NCBI GenBank assembly: GCA_043719475.1
Contig: JAYSTS010000238.1
Span: forward strand, 1 to 64,000
Direction: 5' to 3'
Source of the DNA: SYFY01 sp043719475
GTDB lineage: Bacteria; Pseudomonadota; Gammaproteobacteria; Pseudomonadales; Azotimanducaceae
DNA: 64,000 bases
The notes under the pieces were generated by a model. That model did not search any database and was not told the origin of the DNA. It saw only the letters and a list, made by a program, of their open reading frames with translations. The number at the start of each line of letters is the position of its first letter. The stretch's first letter is position 1. Made by a program: the position numbers and the translations under genes. This document shows positions 44,784 to 54,257 of the stretch, one piece after another.

Positions 44784-45127
44784 TCCCCATCCCGGCAGGA
44801 TTTACCCGCGAACATCGATTGTTCCGACCGGGCGAATTTGATCGTGTTCTTCGCTTTCGCGACGTCCGAAAAGAAAAAGGTCCACTGCGTGTCCTGTTCA
44901 AATACACCGACCAGAAACACGCTCGCCTTGGCGTGATTGTACCGAAGCGCTGGGTTAAAAAAGCGCATGAACGAAATCGATGCAAACGTGTTATCAGAGA
45001 GCACTTCCGGCTTTGTTGTGACCGATTGCCATCAGCGGATTTCGTTGTGATGGTGGTAAGACCGGTGGAGGCCCAGCAGTTTCCTTCGATGGTTGCGGCG
45101 TTGCTGAGTGCGCTGTGTACACCATGA
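44780..45127 (+). CDS. rnpA: Ribonuclease P protein component
   Basis: 115 residues. The RNR signature reads KKAHERNRCKRVIREHFR, preceded by the metal-binding FR...RF region LFRPGEFDRVLRFRD. It is the protein subunit that helps RNase P RNA cut tRNA 5' leaders. The start is TTG 44780 within a TTGA overlap with rpmH; the family alignment needs a start at this place. Confidence 0.95.
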   Translation: MIPIPAGFTREHRLFRPGEFDRVLRFRDVRKEKGPLRVLFKYTDQKHARLGVIVPKRWVKKAHERNRCKRVIREHFRLCCDRLPSADFVVMVVRPVEAQQFPSMVAALLSALCTP

Positions 45128-45402
45128 AATCCCTCCGAGCATTGGATCGTCTGGCAGCCCAGCCCATCATCTGGCTGGTGCAGATATATCAACTGGTACT
45201 CAGCCCATGGATTGGGCAACAATGTCGTTTCCATCCTACGTGTTCAGCCTATTCGCTTTGTGCGCTGCAGGAACATGGGGCTTGCAGGGGCGCTGCATAC
45301 ATGATCTGGCGAGTGCTGCGCTGCAATCCGTGGAGCGTTGGTGGACTTGATCCTGTGCCCGATGCCAGAGTCTTGGAAAAACCCACTGTTACGAACAATT
45401 AA
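45124..45402 (+). CDS. yidD: Membrane protein insertion efficiency factor YidD
   Basis: 92 residues from ATG 45124 (overlapping the rnpA stop as ATGA). The family core LSPWIGQQCRFHPTCSAYS with its cysteines and GGLDPVP are present. It is an amphipathic inner-membrane-associated protein that aids YidC. An upstream in-frame GTG at 45115 is less likely. Confidence 0.95.
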   Translation: MKSLRALDRLAAQPIIWLVQIYQLVLSPWIGQQCRFHPTCSAYSLCALQEHGACRGAAYMIWRVLRCNPWSVGGLDPVPDARVLEKPTVTNN

Positions 45403-45415
45403 AAGGTTCTGATTG

Positions 45416-47134
45416 ATGTTGCCACCTGAAGTAATGCGGGTCCTGTTGCTGATAGGACTTGCTGCCACGGGTTACATGCTTATCCAGGCGTGGAATGAAG
45501 ACTACATGCAGCAGCCGATTGCCGCATATGCCGAGTCCCCCCTTGTGGCCGGTGGCACGACAAACGTGTCAGATGAGCCATCGGCCTCCGTGGATATAGA
45601 CACGGCAACGACATCGATTGCTTCGGATGTACCCGAAGCAAACATTCTTGAGACAACCAACGAAGTCGTTTCCGTCGTTGCGTCGAAGGGTGATACAGAC
45701 GCCGAAACAACGCCTGGCCGTCTGATTACTGTGGTGACACCAACATTGAAGGTATGGATCGATCGGCAAGGCGGTGATGTCGTTCGAGTCCAACTTCCGA
45801 AGTTTCCGGTATCCAGCAAGACTCCGGACGTGCCTTATCTGTTGATGGAAAACAGCGGCGACCATACCTACGTTGCGCAAAGCGGACTCATGGGCAAAGA
45901 CGGCCTCGATGGAAGTGGCGAGCGACCTCTTTATGACGCCGATACGGCCGCGCTCGAACTCACTGCAGGAGAGCAGAAGACCCTTTCACTCAAGATCGAA
46001 AAAGCCGGGCAGCGTGTTACCAAAACCTTCGCCTTCAACGCCGACAGCTACGTGGTCGGTGTAGATATGCAGCTTGAAAACATCGGGACCGAACCGCTAG
46101 AGGCGGCTTTGTTCGCTCAGATCAAGAGAGATAACAAGGCGCCAATTATCGAAGAGGGCTTTTCATTTGGCCCTCAGTCCTACCTAGGTGGCGCTTTGAC
46201 CACGCCTGAAGAGCGGTATCTGAAGGTTGACTTTGACGATCTCGACGAAGCCGCCATGCGACGCACGGTTGAGGGTGGGTGGATCGCGCTCCTGCAGCAC
46301 TATTTTGTCAGCGCCTGGGTCGCGCGCGCCGATGAGAACAACAATTTTTTCGCGCAGAGGCGTAGTGACGGACTCTACGTCTTCGGCTACACGGCTCCCA
46401 AGAAAAGTGTTTTGCCTGGAGGCACTGGTCATTGGCAAACAACCCTCTACACCGGGCCGAAGGACCAATATCAACTTGATCAGGTAGCCCCAAATCTTGG
46501 GCTCACTGTGGATTACGGCATTCTTTGGTGGCTAGCGGTGCCGTTGTTTGACGTTATGTCCTGGCTGCACGATTGGGTTGGGAATTGGGGTTTCGCCATC
46601 ATTCTGCTGACAGTGATGGTCAAGATCGTTTTATACCCATTGTTTAACTTGTCCTACAAGTCGATGGCAAAACTGCGCAAGGTGGCGCCGGAGCTCAAGC
46701 AATTACAGGAACGATACGCCGACGATCGACAAAAACTCTCTCAAGAGATGATGAAGTTGTATCAGAAGGAGGGCGCCAACCCGCTGGGAGGGTGTCTGCC
46801 CATGTTATTGCCCATGCCAGTGTTCCTCGCTCTTTATTGGGTGCTGTGGGAAAGCGTTGAGCTCCGGCAGGCACCATTTTTCCTGTGGGTTCAGGATCTG
46901 TCGGCGATGGATCCCTACTTTGTGCTGCCTCTGCTGATGGGAGGAACGATGTACCTGCAGCAAACGATGGCACCGGCTATGGGTGATCCGATGCAGCAAC
47001 GCATGATGAAAATGATGCCGGTGATTTTCACCGCCATGTTTCTGTTTTTCCCGGCAGGCCTGGTTCTTTATTGGCTGGTGAACAACGTTTTGTCTGTCGC
47101 TCAGCAGTGGTATGTCACTCGATCCATTCTTTGA
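45416..47134 (+). CDS. yidC: Membrane protein insertase YidC
   Basis: 572 residues from ATG 45416. The N-terminal anchor (about 8-25) is followed by the large periplasmic beta domain (about 100-345). The insertase core of five helices begins at GNWGFAIILLTVMVKIVLYPL, and the cytoplasmic hairpin MMKLYQKEGANPLGGCLPMLLP is present. The linker after the anchor is Thr/Ser/Val-rich and less conserved. It inserts membrane proteins with or without SecYEG. The 3' end overlaps the start of mnmE by 23 bases. Confidence 0.97.
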   Translation: MLPPEVMRVLLLIGLAATGYMLIQAWNEDYMQQPIAAYAESPLVAGGTTNVSDEPSASVDIDTATTSIASDVPEANILETTNEVVSVVASKGDTDAETTPGRLITVVTPTLKVWIDRQGGDVVRVQLPKFPVSSKTPDVPYLLMENSGDHTYVAQSGLMGKDGLDGSGERPLYDADTAALELTAGEQKTLSLKIEKAGQRVTKTFAFNADSYVVGVDMQLENIGTEPLEAALFAQIKRDNKAPIIEEGFSFGPQSYLGGALTTPEERYLKVDFDDLDEAAMRRTVEGGWIALLQHYFVSAWVARADENNNFFAQRRSDGLYVFGYTAPKKSVLPGGTGHWQTTLYTGPKDQYQLDQVAPNLGLTVDYGILWWLAVPLFDVMSWLHDWVGNWGFAIILLTVMVKIVLYPLFNLSYKSMAKLRKVAPELKQLQERYADDRQKLSQEMMKLYQKEGANPLGGCLPMLLPMPVFLALYWVLWESVELRQAPFFLWVQDLSAMDPYFVLPLLMGGTMYLQQTMAPAMGDPMQQRMMKMMPVIFTAMFLFFPAGLVLYWLVNNVLSVAQQWYVTRSIL

Positions 47135-48464
47135 GACGGCACGGGCGAATAGCGAAGAGACTATTGCCGCCATAGCCACACCGCCCGGGCGAGGAGGTAT
47201 CGGCGTCGTTCGCCTGTCGGGAGCGCTCGCGATCAAGATTGCTCAAATCATGTGTCGGCGAACTTTGGCTCCACGACACGCAACGCTCTCGCGAGTCTTC
47301 AATCGGGCGGGCGAGCTACTGGACCAGGGCATCGTATTGGTCTTTCCTGCGGGCGCTTCGTTTACTGGAGAACCAGTCGCCGAAATTCAGGGCCATGGTG
47401 GCCCGATGGTGATGCGCAGCATCATGCAAGCAGCCCTTGAACTTGGTGCTCGAATGGCTCGTCCAGGCGAGTTCTCGGAACGGGCATTCTTGAACGGTCG
47501 GATGGATTTGGCTCAGGCCGAAGCCGTCGCAGACCTGATTGCCAGCGGATCTCAGGCGGCGGCGAGAGGTGCGCTGCGATCGCTAACCGGAGAGTTTTCA
47601 ACTCTAGTCCTCTCCATTGGCAGGAATCTGTTGGAGATTCGGGTGAGAGTTGAAGCAGGAATCGATTTTCCCGAAGAGCCGCTAAGCGCTGAGGAAACGA
47701 CAACAGAGGTCAGTGAGTTGGTCGCCCTGCGCGCTGAGTTGGCCGCGTTGCTCGGCAAGACCCGGCAGGGCGTTCGTCTCGGACAAGGAGCGACGATCGC
47801 CATCGTAGGGCCGCCCAACGTCGGGAAGTCCAGCCTGCTCAACGCACTCAGCGGCGAAGACAACGCCATCGTTACCGCCATACCAGGCACCACGCGCGAC
47901 CTTTTGAAGGTCGATCTGGAGCTGCATGGACTACCCATTCGGGTTATCGATACCGCCGGATTGCGAAACACCCTTGATCCCGTTGAAGGCGAGGGAATAC
48001 GCAGAGCTCTCGCGATGCTGCCAACGGCCGACCTGGTCATAGCCATTGAAGACCTTGAGGCCGCACCAGATAAAGACGAACTTGACCCCAAGTGGCTCGA
48101 AGGTTGTTCATCTATCCTCCGGGTAGGTAACAAACTGGATCTGGCGCCCGCACGGCAGGCCGAGGTAAACATCTCGGTTCGTACCGGGGAGGGGATGGAG
48201 CGTCTGAGACACTGCATTCTTGAACGCCTGGATTTCGAAGCCGATGGCTCTACCTTTACAGCCCGCGCTCGGCATGTGGAAGCGCTGGATCGAGCGGATG
48301 GTCATCTGAAACAGGCGATAACGCTCCTGGAGACCAGGTCAGGCACGGAGTTTGTTGCGGAAGAATTACGGTTGGCGCACGAAAGTCTGGGCGAGATTGT
48401 CGGGCGCGTGAGTGCAGATGGACTGTTGGGCGAGATCTTCTCAAACTTCTGCATCGGTAAATAG
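47112..48464 (+). CDS. mnmE: tRNA modification GTPase MnmE (TrmE)
   Basis: 450 residues. The N-terminal formyl-THF-binding domain begins ETIAAIATPPGRGGIGVVRLSG (first half given). The G domain holds GPPNVGKSSLLNAL, and DTAG, and the C-terminal FCIGK motif ends the protein. With MnmG it makes the carboxymethylaminomethyl group at U34 of some tRNAs. The ATG lies inside the yidC coding sequence in another frame; the conserved start of the family supports it. Confidence 0.97.
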   Translation: MSLDPFFETARANSEETIAAIATPPGRGGIGVVRLSGALAIKIAQIMCRRTLAPRHATLSRVFNRAGELLDQGIVLVFPAGASFTGEPVAEIQGHGGPMVMRSIMQAALELGARMARPGEFSERAFLNGRMDLAQAEAVADLIASGSQAAARGALRSLTGEFSTLVLSIGRNLLEIRVRVEAGIDFPEEPLSAEETTTEVSELVALRAELAALLGKTRQGVRLGQGATIAIVGPPNVGKSSLLNALSGEDNAIVTAIPGTTRDLLKVDLELHGLPIRVIDTAGLRNTLDPVEGEGIRRALAMLPTADLVIAIEDLEAAPDKDELDPKWLEGCSSILRVGNKLDLAPARQAEVNISVRTGEGMERLRHCILERLDFEADGSTFTARARHVEALDRADGHLKQAITLLETRSGTEFVAEELRLAHESLGEIVGRVSADGLLGEIFSNFCIGK

Positions 48465-48481
48465 ACTTCACGGACAGCCCC

Positions 48482-48509
48482 TTTCCAAGCATTTTTAGCA
48501 GCCTATACT
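48482..48509 (+). promoter_or_regulatory. Possible promoter of mnmG
   Basis: TTTCCA (48482-48487) and TATACT (48504-48509) are spaced by 16 bases, 28 bases before the mnmG ATG. The -10 is good and the -35 matches consensus at four of six positions. Confidence 0.4.
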
Positions 48510-48537
48510 GCGCGTCCCTAGGTCCACCGGAACGGCC

Positions 48538-50412
48538 ATGTTTTACCCGGAGCGTTTTGACGTCATCGTTGTCGGTGGTGGTCACGCCGGAGCCGAAGCT
48601 GCCCATGCCGCTGCACGCATGGGCGCAAAAACGCTTCTGCTGACCCAGAGTGTGGAGACCATCGGTCAAATGTCCTGCAATCCCGCGCTGGGCGGGATTG
48701 GTAAAAGCCATCTGGTACGGGAAATCGACGCGCTCGACGGGATCATGGGTCGTTGTGGAGATCTTGCGGGCATCCACTTCAGAACACTCAACAGCAGCAA
48801 AGGACCAGCCGTTCGGGCGACTCGCGCGCAAGCAGATCGGTCGCTGTACCGACAGGCAGTTCGTCGCACCCTTGAAGCCGCCCCAAATCTGCGGATATTC
48901 CAGCAGTCGGTTGTGGATTTGTGCCTTGAGCAAGAGCGAGTCACCGGTGTTGTCACTCAGATGGGGCTCATCTTCAGCGCGCCAGCAGTGGTGCTTACCA
49001 CTGGAACTTTTTTGGGCGGCAAGATCCACATCGGTGGCGCGACACACTCAGGAGGGCGCGCCGGAGACCCACCATCCATCGCACTTGCTGAACGATTGCG
49101 CGCATTGCCCTTTCGGGTCGGTCGGCTGAAAACGGGGACGCCTCCGCGTATCGACGGGCGTACCGTCGATTACTCCGTCATGGAACGGCAGCCAGGAGAA
49201 TCGCCACGACCGGTGCTGTCTTTCATGTCAACGCCTGCGGTCCATCCGGCGCAACGGGATTGCTACATTACGCACACCAATGTGTCGACACACGATCTGA
49301 TCCGGGAAGCACTACCAAGATCGCCGCTGTATTCGGGCCAGATCGAGGGGCGAGGGCCACGGTATTGTCCGAGCATTGAAGACAAGATCGTACGGTTTGC
49401 AGGAAAGGACAGCCATCAGGTCTTCGTGGAGCCCGAGGGGCTGGATACCGAGGAGCTGTATCCGAACGGAATTTCCACCAGCCTCCCCTTTGATGTCCAG
49501 TTAGCGCTCGTGCACAGCATTCGAGGCTTCGAACAGGCGCACATCACCAGACCAGGTTATGCGATCGAGTACGACTTTTTTGATCCGCGTGATCTGCAAA
49601 GGACGCTTGAAACCAATGCGCTCGGGGGGCTCTATTTTGCCGGGCAGATCAACGGCACGACAGGTTACGAGGAAGCAGCGGCGCAAGGGTTGCTCGCCGG
49701 CATCAACGCCGCGCTGAAGATACAGGGCAAGCCTGAATGGGTGCCTCGCAGGGACGAAGCCTATCTCGGCGTTCTCGTTGATGATCTTGTCAGTAACGGC
49801 ACGAATGAACCGTACCGGATGTTCACCAGCCGAGCCGAATATCGCCTAAGGCTGCGCGAGGACAATGCGGATCTGCGCCTCACGCCAATTGGGCGAGAAC
49901 TTGGGGTCGTGGGCGGGCAAAGATGGGAGAGTTACCGTGCCAAGCGAGAGCGTATCGATGTGCTTCACCATCGCTTGTCCAACACACCCGTCGCGGCATC
50001 CTCGACACTGGCCGCGCAATTGGCGACGCTGACGGGGGCGACATTTTCCCGGGACCAGCAGGCGGTCGCGTTGTTGCGCAGGCCCGAAGTGAAAGCCGAG
50101 CATCTGCTGGCAGTGCTTGATGACATTGACGCTCAGTCGCTTGAACAAGTAGAAATCGAGATCAAGTATCAGGGCTATATCGAAAGACAGGATGTCGAAA
50201 TCAATCGGATCCGGGCCCATGAGGCTATTCGTTTGCCAGGTGATCTTGACTATGGATCGCTACACGGGTTGTCCAACGAGCTGAAAGAGAAGCTCTCGCA
50301 AGTCAGACCGTCGACGCTTGCCTACGCGTCGCGCATTCCCGGCATGACGCCGGCCGCGTTGTCTCTGCTGCTTGTGCACACTCGCAAGCGAGCCATGGCC
50401 AGTGGCGCATGA
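48538..50412 (+). CDS. mnmG: tRNA uridine-34 5-carboxymethylaminomethyl enzyme MnmG (GidA)
   Basis: 624 residues. FAD-binding VIVVGGGHAGAEAAHAAARMG (first part) and the family motifs CNPALGGIGKSHLVREIDALDG region and GLYFAGQINGTTGYEEAAAQG are present. It forms a complex with MnmE for wobble-uridine modification. It is 73 bases downstream of mnmE with a possible promoter of its own, and it overlaps rsmG. Confidence 0.97.
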   Translation: MFYPERFDVIVVGGGHAGAEAAHAAARMGAKTLLLTQSVETIGQMSCNPALGGIGKSHLVREIDALDGIMGRCGDLAGIHFRTLNSSKGPAVRATRAQADRSLYRQAVRRTLEAAPNLRIFQQSVVDLCLEQERVTGVVTQMGLIFSAPAVVLTTGTFLGGKIHIGGATHSGGRAGDPPSIALAERLRALPFRVGRLKTGTPPRIDGRTVDYSVMERQPGESPRPVLSFMSTPAVHPAQRDCYITHTNVSTHDLIREALPRSPLYSGQIEGRGPRYCPSIEDKIVRFAGKDSHQVFVEPEGLDTEELYPNGISTSLPFDVQLALVHSIRGFEQAHITRPGYAIEYDFFDPRDLQRTLETNALGGLYFAGQINGTTGYEEAAAQGLLAGINAALKIQGKPEWVPRRDEAYLGVLVDDLVSNGTNEPYRMFTSRAEYRLRLREDNADLRLTPIGRELGVVGGQRWESYRAKRERIDVLHHRLSNTPVAASSTLAAQLATLTGATFSRDQQAVALLRRPEVKAEHLLAVLDDIDAQSLEQVEIEIKYQGYIERQDVEINRIRAHEAIRLPGDLDYGSLHGLSNELKEKLSQVRPSTLAYASRIPGMTPAALSLLLVHTRKRAMASGA

Positions 50413-51064
50413 TGTGATAGCCAACGGAGCCCGGATTCTTGGGCTCTCACTGACGCCGGCCACGGTGTCGACGCTGCATGCCTATGCAGATCTCATACGT
50501 TCGACCAACACCGCATTCAATCTGGTGTCACGCCAGGATATCGATCGGCTCGAAACACGCCATATTCTCGACTGTCTGGCGGTGGTTTCGTTCCTGAAGT
50601 CTGCGCAGTGGCCTGACGCTGCGGAGGAACGACGACGGATACTTGATGTCGGTTCGGGTGCGGGACTTCCGGGAGTGGTGATTGCCATTGCCTGCCCCGA
50701 ACTTGAAGTCACGCTCGTGGACCGATCCGCACGTAAACACAGATTTTTACAGCGTGTGGTTGCTACGCTCAAACTGGCAAATGTCGTGACCAAGTGCCAC
50801 GATGTCGTCGAGCAGGGTATCGAAGGCGAATTCGAGATTATTACGAGTCGTGCGGTGGCACCGGTAGCACAAATGTGGGAGTGGCTCGTAAGTCATCTGG
50901 TTGACCGTGGGATGTTTATTCATATGTCCTTCACTGCGGCTGGGCAATCATACGATCCTCCGGCATTGGCAGCGGGCGCCACCCGTACGGTGCCACTTGA
51001 GATCCCGGGCCTCGCCGAGCGCCATTGGTTGACGGTGGTGCGCAAGGAGTCCTCTCTTGGTTAG
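50402..51064 (+). CDS. rsmG: 16S rRNA (guanine-527-N7) methyltransferase RsmG (GidB)
   Basis: About 220 residues from GTG 50402; starts at 50372 or GTG 50414 are alternatives. The SAM motif ILDVGSGAGLPGVVIAI, NLVSRQDIDRLETRHILDCL upstream of it, and VTLVDRSARKHRFL are typical. It methylates G527 of 16S rRNA; loss gives low-level streptomycin resistance in other species. It overlaps both mnmG and parA by about ten bases. Confidence 0.94.
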   Translation: MAHDVIANGARILGLSLTPATVSTLHAYADLIRSTNTAFNLVSRQDIDRLETRHILDCLAVVSFLKSAQWPDAAEERRRILDVGSGAGLPGVVIAIACPELEVTLVDRSARKHRFLQRVVATLKLANVVTKCHDVVEQGIEGEFEIITSRAVAPVAQMWEWLVSHLVDRGMFIHMSFTAAGQSYDPPALAAGATRTVPLEIPGLAERHWLTVVRKESSLG

Positions 51065-51854
51065 AGTGATAGCGGTTGCCAATCAGAAGGGCGGAGTAGG
51101 GAAGACCACCACCAGCGTCAATCTAGCTGCGTCTCTGGCATTGACCGGGTGCAAGACACTGCTCATCGACTTGGACCCACAAGGCAATGCCAGCATGGGC
51201 CTGGGTGTGGAAAAAGAATCACTTCGAGTAACGATGTACGACTGGCTCATGACGGACATCGGTTTTCATGCCGTCGTGCAGAAGTGTGCGGCAGGTGTTT
51301 TCCTGATTCCCGGGAACACCGATCTGACTGCAGCTGAAGTCGAGCTCCTCCAGGTCGAGCAACGCGAGCGGCGGCTGCTGAGCGTCCTTGCACCGGTTCG
51401 GGACGAGTTTGAATACGTGATCATCGATTGCCCGCCGTCGCTCAACATCCTGACGGTGAACGCCCTGGTTGCCGCAGAAGGCGTGCTGGTGCCGATGCAG
51501 TGTGAGTACTACGCACTCGAGGGTCTGTCTGCGTTGCTGGACACCATCGAAGGTGTGCAGGCGCGTGCTAACCCGGGCCTCGAACTCGAAGGCCTGCTGC
51601 GCACGATGTATGACCCACGCAACGCGCTGACCCGCGAAGTATCCCGACAGTTGTTTCAGCATTTCTCGGAGAAAGTGTTCCGCACCGTGATACCACGCAA
51701 CGTTCGTCTGGCCGAAGCGCCTAGCCATGGTCTGCCTGCGATTCTTTATGATCGACAATCACGTGGCGCTATCGCCTATATGGCGCTTGCCGGTGAAATC
51801 AAGCGCAAATACTCCGAATCGAGATACGCACGACTGGCAGCAAATCGATCGTGA
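51057..51854 (+). CDS. parA: Chromosome partitioning ATPase ParA (Soj)
   Basis: 265 residues starting at TTG 51057, supported by AAGGAG 7 bases upstream; GTG 51066 is the alternative. The deviant Walker A KGGVGKTTTSVNLA near residue 12, the Walker B region YVIIDCPPSLN and LIDLDPQGNASMGLG identify a chromosomal ParA without an N-terminal HTH. It works with ParB and parS (inside recF) to move the origins apart. Confidence 0.96.
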   Translation: MVRVIAVANQKGGVGKTTTSVNLAASLALTGCKTLLIDLDPQGNASMGLGVEKESLRVTMYDWLMTDIGFHAVVQKCAAGVFLIPGNTDLTAAEVELLQVEQRERRLLSVLAPVRDEFEYVIIDCPPSLNILTVNALVAAEGVLVPMQCEYYALEGLSALLDTIEGVQARANPGLELEGLLRTMYDPRNALTREVSRQLFQHFSEKVFRTVIPRNVRLAEAPSHGLPAILYDRQSRGAIAYMALAGEIKRKYSESRYARLAANRS

Positions 51855-52720
51855 GCGGAAAACGACTGGGACGCGGACTCGATGCGCTGTTGACGCGAGC
51901 CGATCGATCGGAAGTTGTCGCTGCTGAGCCGCACACCACCATCAGTGGCGTTCAGCGGATGGTTCCTGTGCATGAGGTTTACCGAAGCCCTTATCAGCCT
52001 CGACGCTTTTTTGATGAAACAGCGCTAGCTGAGCTTGCGGCTTCATTGAAACACCAAGGTGTCCTGCAGCCCATAGTGGTTCGGGAGCGAGTACTCGGTG
52101 GGTTCGAGTTGATCGCAGGAGAGCGGCGATGGCGGGCGGCACAACTTGCCCAGATGGAGAGTATTCCTGCTTTGGTTCGGCAGGCATCTGACCGCGAAGC
52201 CTCGGCGATAGCGCTGATTGAAAACATCCAGCGAGAGGACCTGCGGCCGCTCGAAGAAGCGCAAGCCCTGGTTCGATTGCGAGAAGAGTTCGGTTTGACT
52301 CACGAACAGGTGGCAGATTCGGTCGGCAAATCCAGGACCGCGGTTACCAACCTGATGCGGCTACTTAATCTGGCAGCAGGCGCTCGAAGATTGCTTGAAG
52401 AAGGGGCTCTGGAAGCAGGGCATGCGCGTGCGCTGCTCAGTTTGCCGCCTGATCTTCAGGACTCAGCTGCCCGTGAGATCGTTGCCAGACAAATGTCCGT
52501 CCGGCAGGCTGAGGCACTGGCCAAGAAAATGCTTGGTCCGCGCTCGGCCAAGCCCACCCGTGATCCTAAGGACTCGGATACCCGAGCGCTTGAACGGGAG
52601 CTTACCGAGCGGATTGGCGCACCCGTTTCCATCGATCACGAAAAGAGTGGCAAGGGCCAACTGGTGATTCGTTATGGATCACTTGATGAGCTCCAAGGTG
52701 TTCTCGACCACCTGCGTTGA
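51851..52720 (+). CDS. parB: Chromosome partitioning protein ParB (Spo0J)
   Basis: 289 residues from GTG 51851, coupled to parA by GTGA. RLGRGLDALL opens the protein, and the CTP-binding/ParB-Srx domain contains RSPYQPRRFF and GERRWRAAQLA. The HTH region (VADSVGKSRTAVTNLMRLLNL) recognises parS, and a C-terminal dimerisation segment ends the protein. It is a CTP-dependent clamp that loads at parS. Confidence 0.97.
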   Translation: MSGKRLGRGLDALLTRADRSEVVAAEPHTTISGVQRMVPVHEVYRSPYQPRRFFDETALAELAASLKHQGVLQPIVVRERVLGGFELIAGERRWRAAQLAQMESIPALVRQASDREASAIALIENIQREDLRPLEEAQALVRLREEFGLTHEQVADSVGKSRTAVTNLMRLLNLAAGARRLLEEGALEAGHARALLSLPPDLQDSAAREIVARQMSVRQAEALAKKMLGPRSAKPTRDPKDSDTRALERELTERIGAPVSIDHEKSGKGQLVIRYGSLDELQGVLDHLR

Positions 52721-52805
52721 CTGGATTCAGATTGTCTCTGACGCTCTGGCATCACCAAGCCTGACACGTGCAACGTAACAGAATGGTTCAAACTACTTTT
52801 TCGCA

Positions 52806-52834
52806 TTGAATGATCGGAATAGCCTCCCTATAAT
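52806..52834 (+). promoter_or_regulatory. Sigma70-type promoter of the atp operon
   Basis: TTGAAT (52806-52811) and a perfect TATAAT (52829-52834) with the optimal 17-base spacer. The predicted start near 52841 leaves a leader of about 100 or more bases before atpI. The rest of the 264-base parB-atpI gap shows no clear terminator. Confidence 0.8.
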
Positions 52835-52984
52835 TCGCGCCGCTTTCCGGGCTGACTGTCAGCGTCTTAGACGATGGTCTCACAGGAACCGCGCCGAATT
52901 GAGCTGGGCTGCAAAGAGTCCGTCGGATCGGGAGCGTGATGGAGAATTGAGACGACTGGCAGAAGTGCCTTTTCAGTCATAACG

Positions 52985-53335
52985 GTGCAGGGGTCGGCGA
53001 TTGCCGTTTCTGCTCTCGTGATGATGTTGTGGGGATCGCCGTCGAGCGTCTTCTTTGTTCTGGGTGGTGTAACCATCCTCTTGCCGAACGCGTTTTTCGC
53101 GTGGGCTTCCACTCGTCGGAGGTCCGGCGGCTGGTTATTGGTTCAGGGGGTCGTGAAGTTCCTGCTGTCGGTCGTCTTGATGGCGATCGTGTTCAGGTAT
53201 CTCAATCCAGACCCTCTGGTTTTTTTTGTCGGCGTGATCGTGGCCCTTTTGGCGCACGCGATCGGCGGCTTCTGGTTGCAGAGCCAGACCCGGTACCAGG
53301 TGACCCCTGGCAGGGCGAAATCTGGCGAGCAGTAA
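52985..53335 (+). CDS. atpI: ATP synthase subunit I (AtpI), start uncertain
   Basis: 116 residues if GTG 52985 is the start. Four membrane helices are present, with GGVTILLPNAFFAWA typical of AtpI. The protein assists c-ring assembly and is not part of the enzyme. No ribosome binding site precedes GTG 52985, and the first helix appears shortened. The same frame continues upstream without a stop to 52940 (FSVITVQGSAIAV...), so a non-standard start such as ATT 52946 is possible. Further upstream, in the same frame, a 21-codon ORF (ATG 52874) ends at TGA 52937-52939. Confidence 0.8.
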   Translation: MQGSAIAVSALVMMLWGSPSSVFFVLGGVTILLPNAFFAWASTRRRSGGWLLVQGVVKFLLSVVLMAIVFRYLNPDPLVFFVGVIVALLAHAIGGFWLQSQTRYQVTPGRAKSGEQ

Positions 53336-53368
53336 CAGCAACGAAACAGGTGATGGCACAGGAAGACG

Positions 53369-54229
53369 ATGGCAGGCGAAACCAAGGCAGAGTACATACA
53401 GCACCATCTGATGAACCTCACCTACGGCCAGCATCCGGATGGCGCATGGGGTTTCGCGCATACCGCAGCTGAGGCCAAAGCCATGGGCTTCTGGGCCATC
53501 AACGTGGACTCGATGTTCTGGGCGCTGGTCTCCGGACTCGCCTTCCTCTGGGTATTTGGTGCCGCTGCAAGATCAGCGACTGCCGGTGTGCCCGGAGGGT
53601 TGCAGAATTTTGTCGAAATGATCGTCGACTTCATCGATGACACGACTCGAAGCATCTTCAGTCACAAGAATGATCTGATAGCCCCCTTGGCTCTGACCAT
53701 CTTTGTTTGGGTGTTCATGATGAACCTCATGGATCTGGTGCCAATCGACTGGATTCCGACTCTGGCAGGGGCGATAGGCATTTCCCACATGAAGGTGGTA
53801 GCGACCACGGATCCGAACATCACGATGTCGATGGCGCTATCCGTCTTCGTACTCATTATTTACTACAGCATCAAGTGCAAAGGCGTGCTCGGCTTCCTCA
53901 AAGAGCTGACCATGCATCCGTTCCCCAGCGTCTGGGCTATTCCCATTAATTTCATCCTTGAATTCGTCGGGTTGATCGCGAAACCCTTGTCGCTGGGTTT
54001 GCGGTTGTTCGGCAACATGTATGCCGGCGAGATGATCTTCATCCTGATCGCGCTCATGTTTTCCTTTCAGGCCTTCGGGCCGGCAGAAGCTGCGACCGTC
54101 GCTGGTGGAGCGCTGATGCAATTGGTCTGGGCCGGGTTTCACGTCATCGTGATCACGTTGCAGGCTTTCGTCTTCGCGGTGTTGACCATCGTGTATCTCG
54201 CTCAAGCCCACCAGGTGGAAGAGCACTAG
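53369..54229 (+). CDS. atpB: ATP synthase F0 subunit a
   Basis: 286 residues with five to six membrane helices. The essential arginine lies in KPLSLGLRLFGNMYAGEMI, and the last helices carry QLVWAGFHVIVITLQAFVFAVLT. It forms the proton half-channels against the c-ring. Slightly longer than the E. coli protein of 271 residues because of the N-terminus. Confidence 0.97.
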   Translation: MAGETKAEYIQHHLMNLTYGQHPDGAWGFAHTAAEAKAMGFWAINVDSMFWALVSGLAFLWVFGAAARSATAGVPGGLQNFVEMIVDFIDDTTRSIFSHKNDLIAPLALTIFVWVFMMNLMDLVPIDWIPTLAGAIGISHMKVVATTDPNITMSMALSVFVLIIYYSIKCKGVLGFLKELTMHPFPSVWAIPINFILEFVGLIAKPLSLGLRLFGNMYAGEMIFILIALMFSFQAFGPAEAATVAGGALMQLVWAGFHVIVITLQAFVFAVLTIVYLAQAHQVEEH

Positions 54230-54257
54230 TAATCGTCCTTAACAAAAGGGAGTCATC

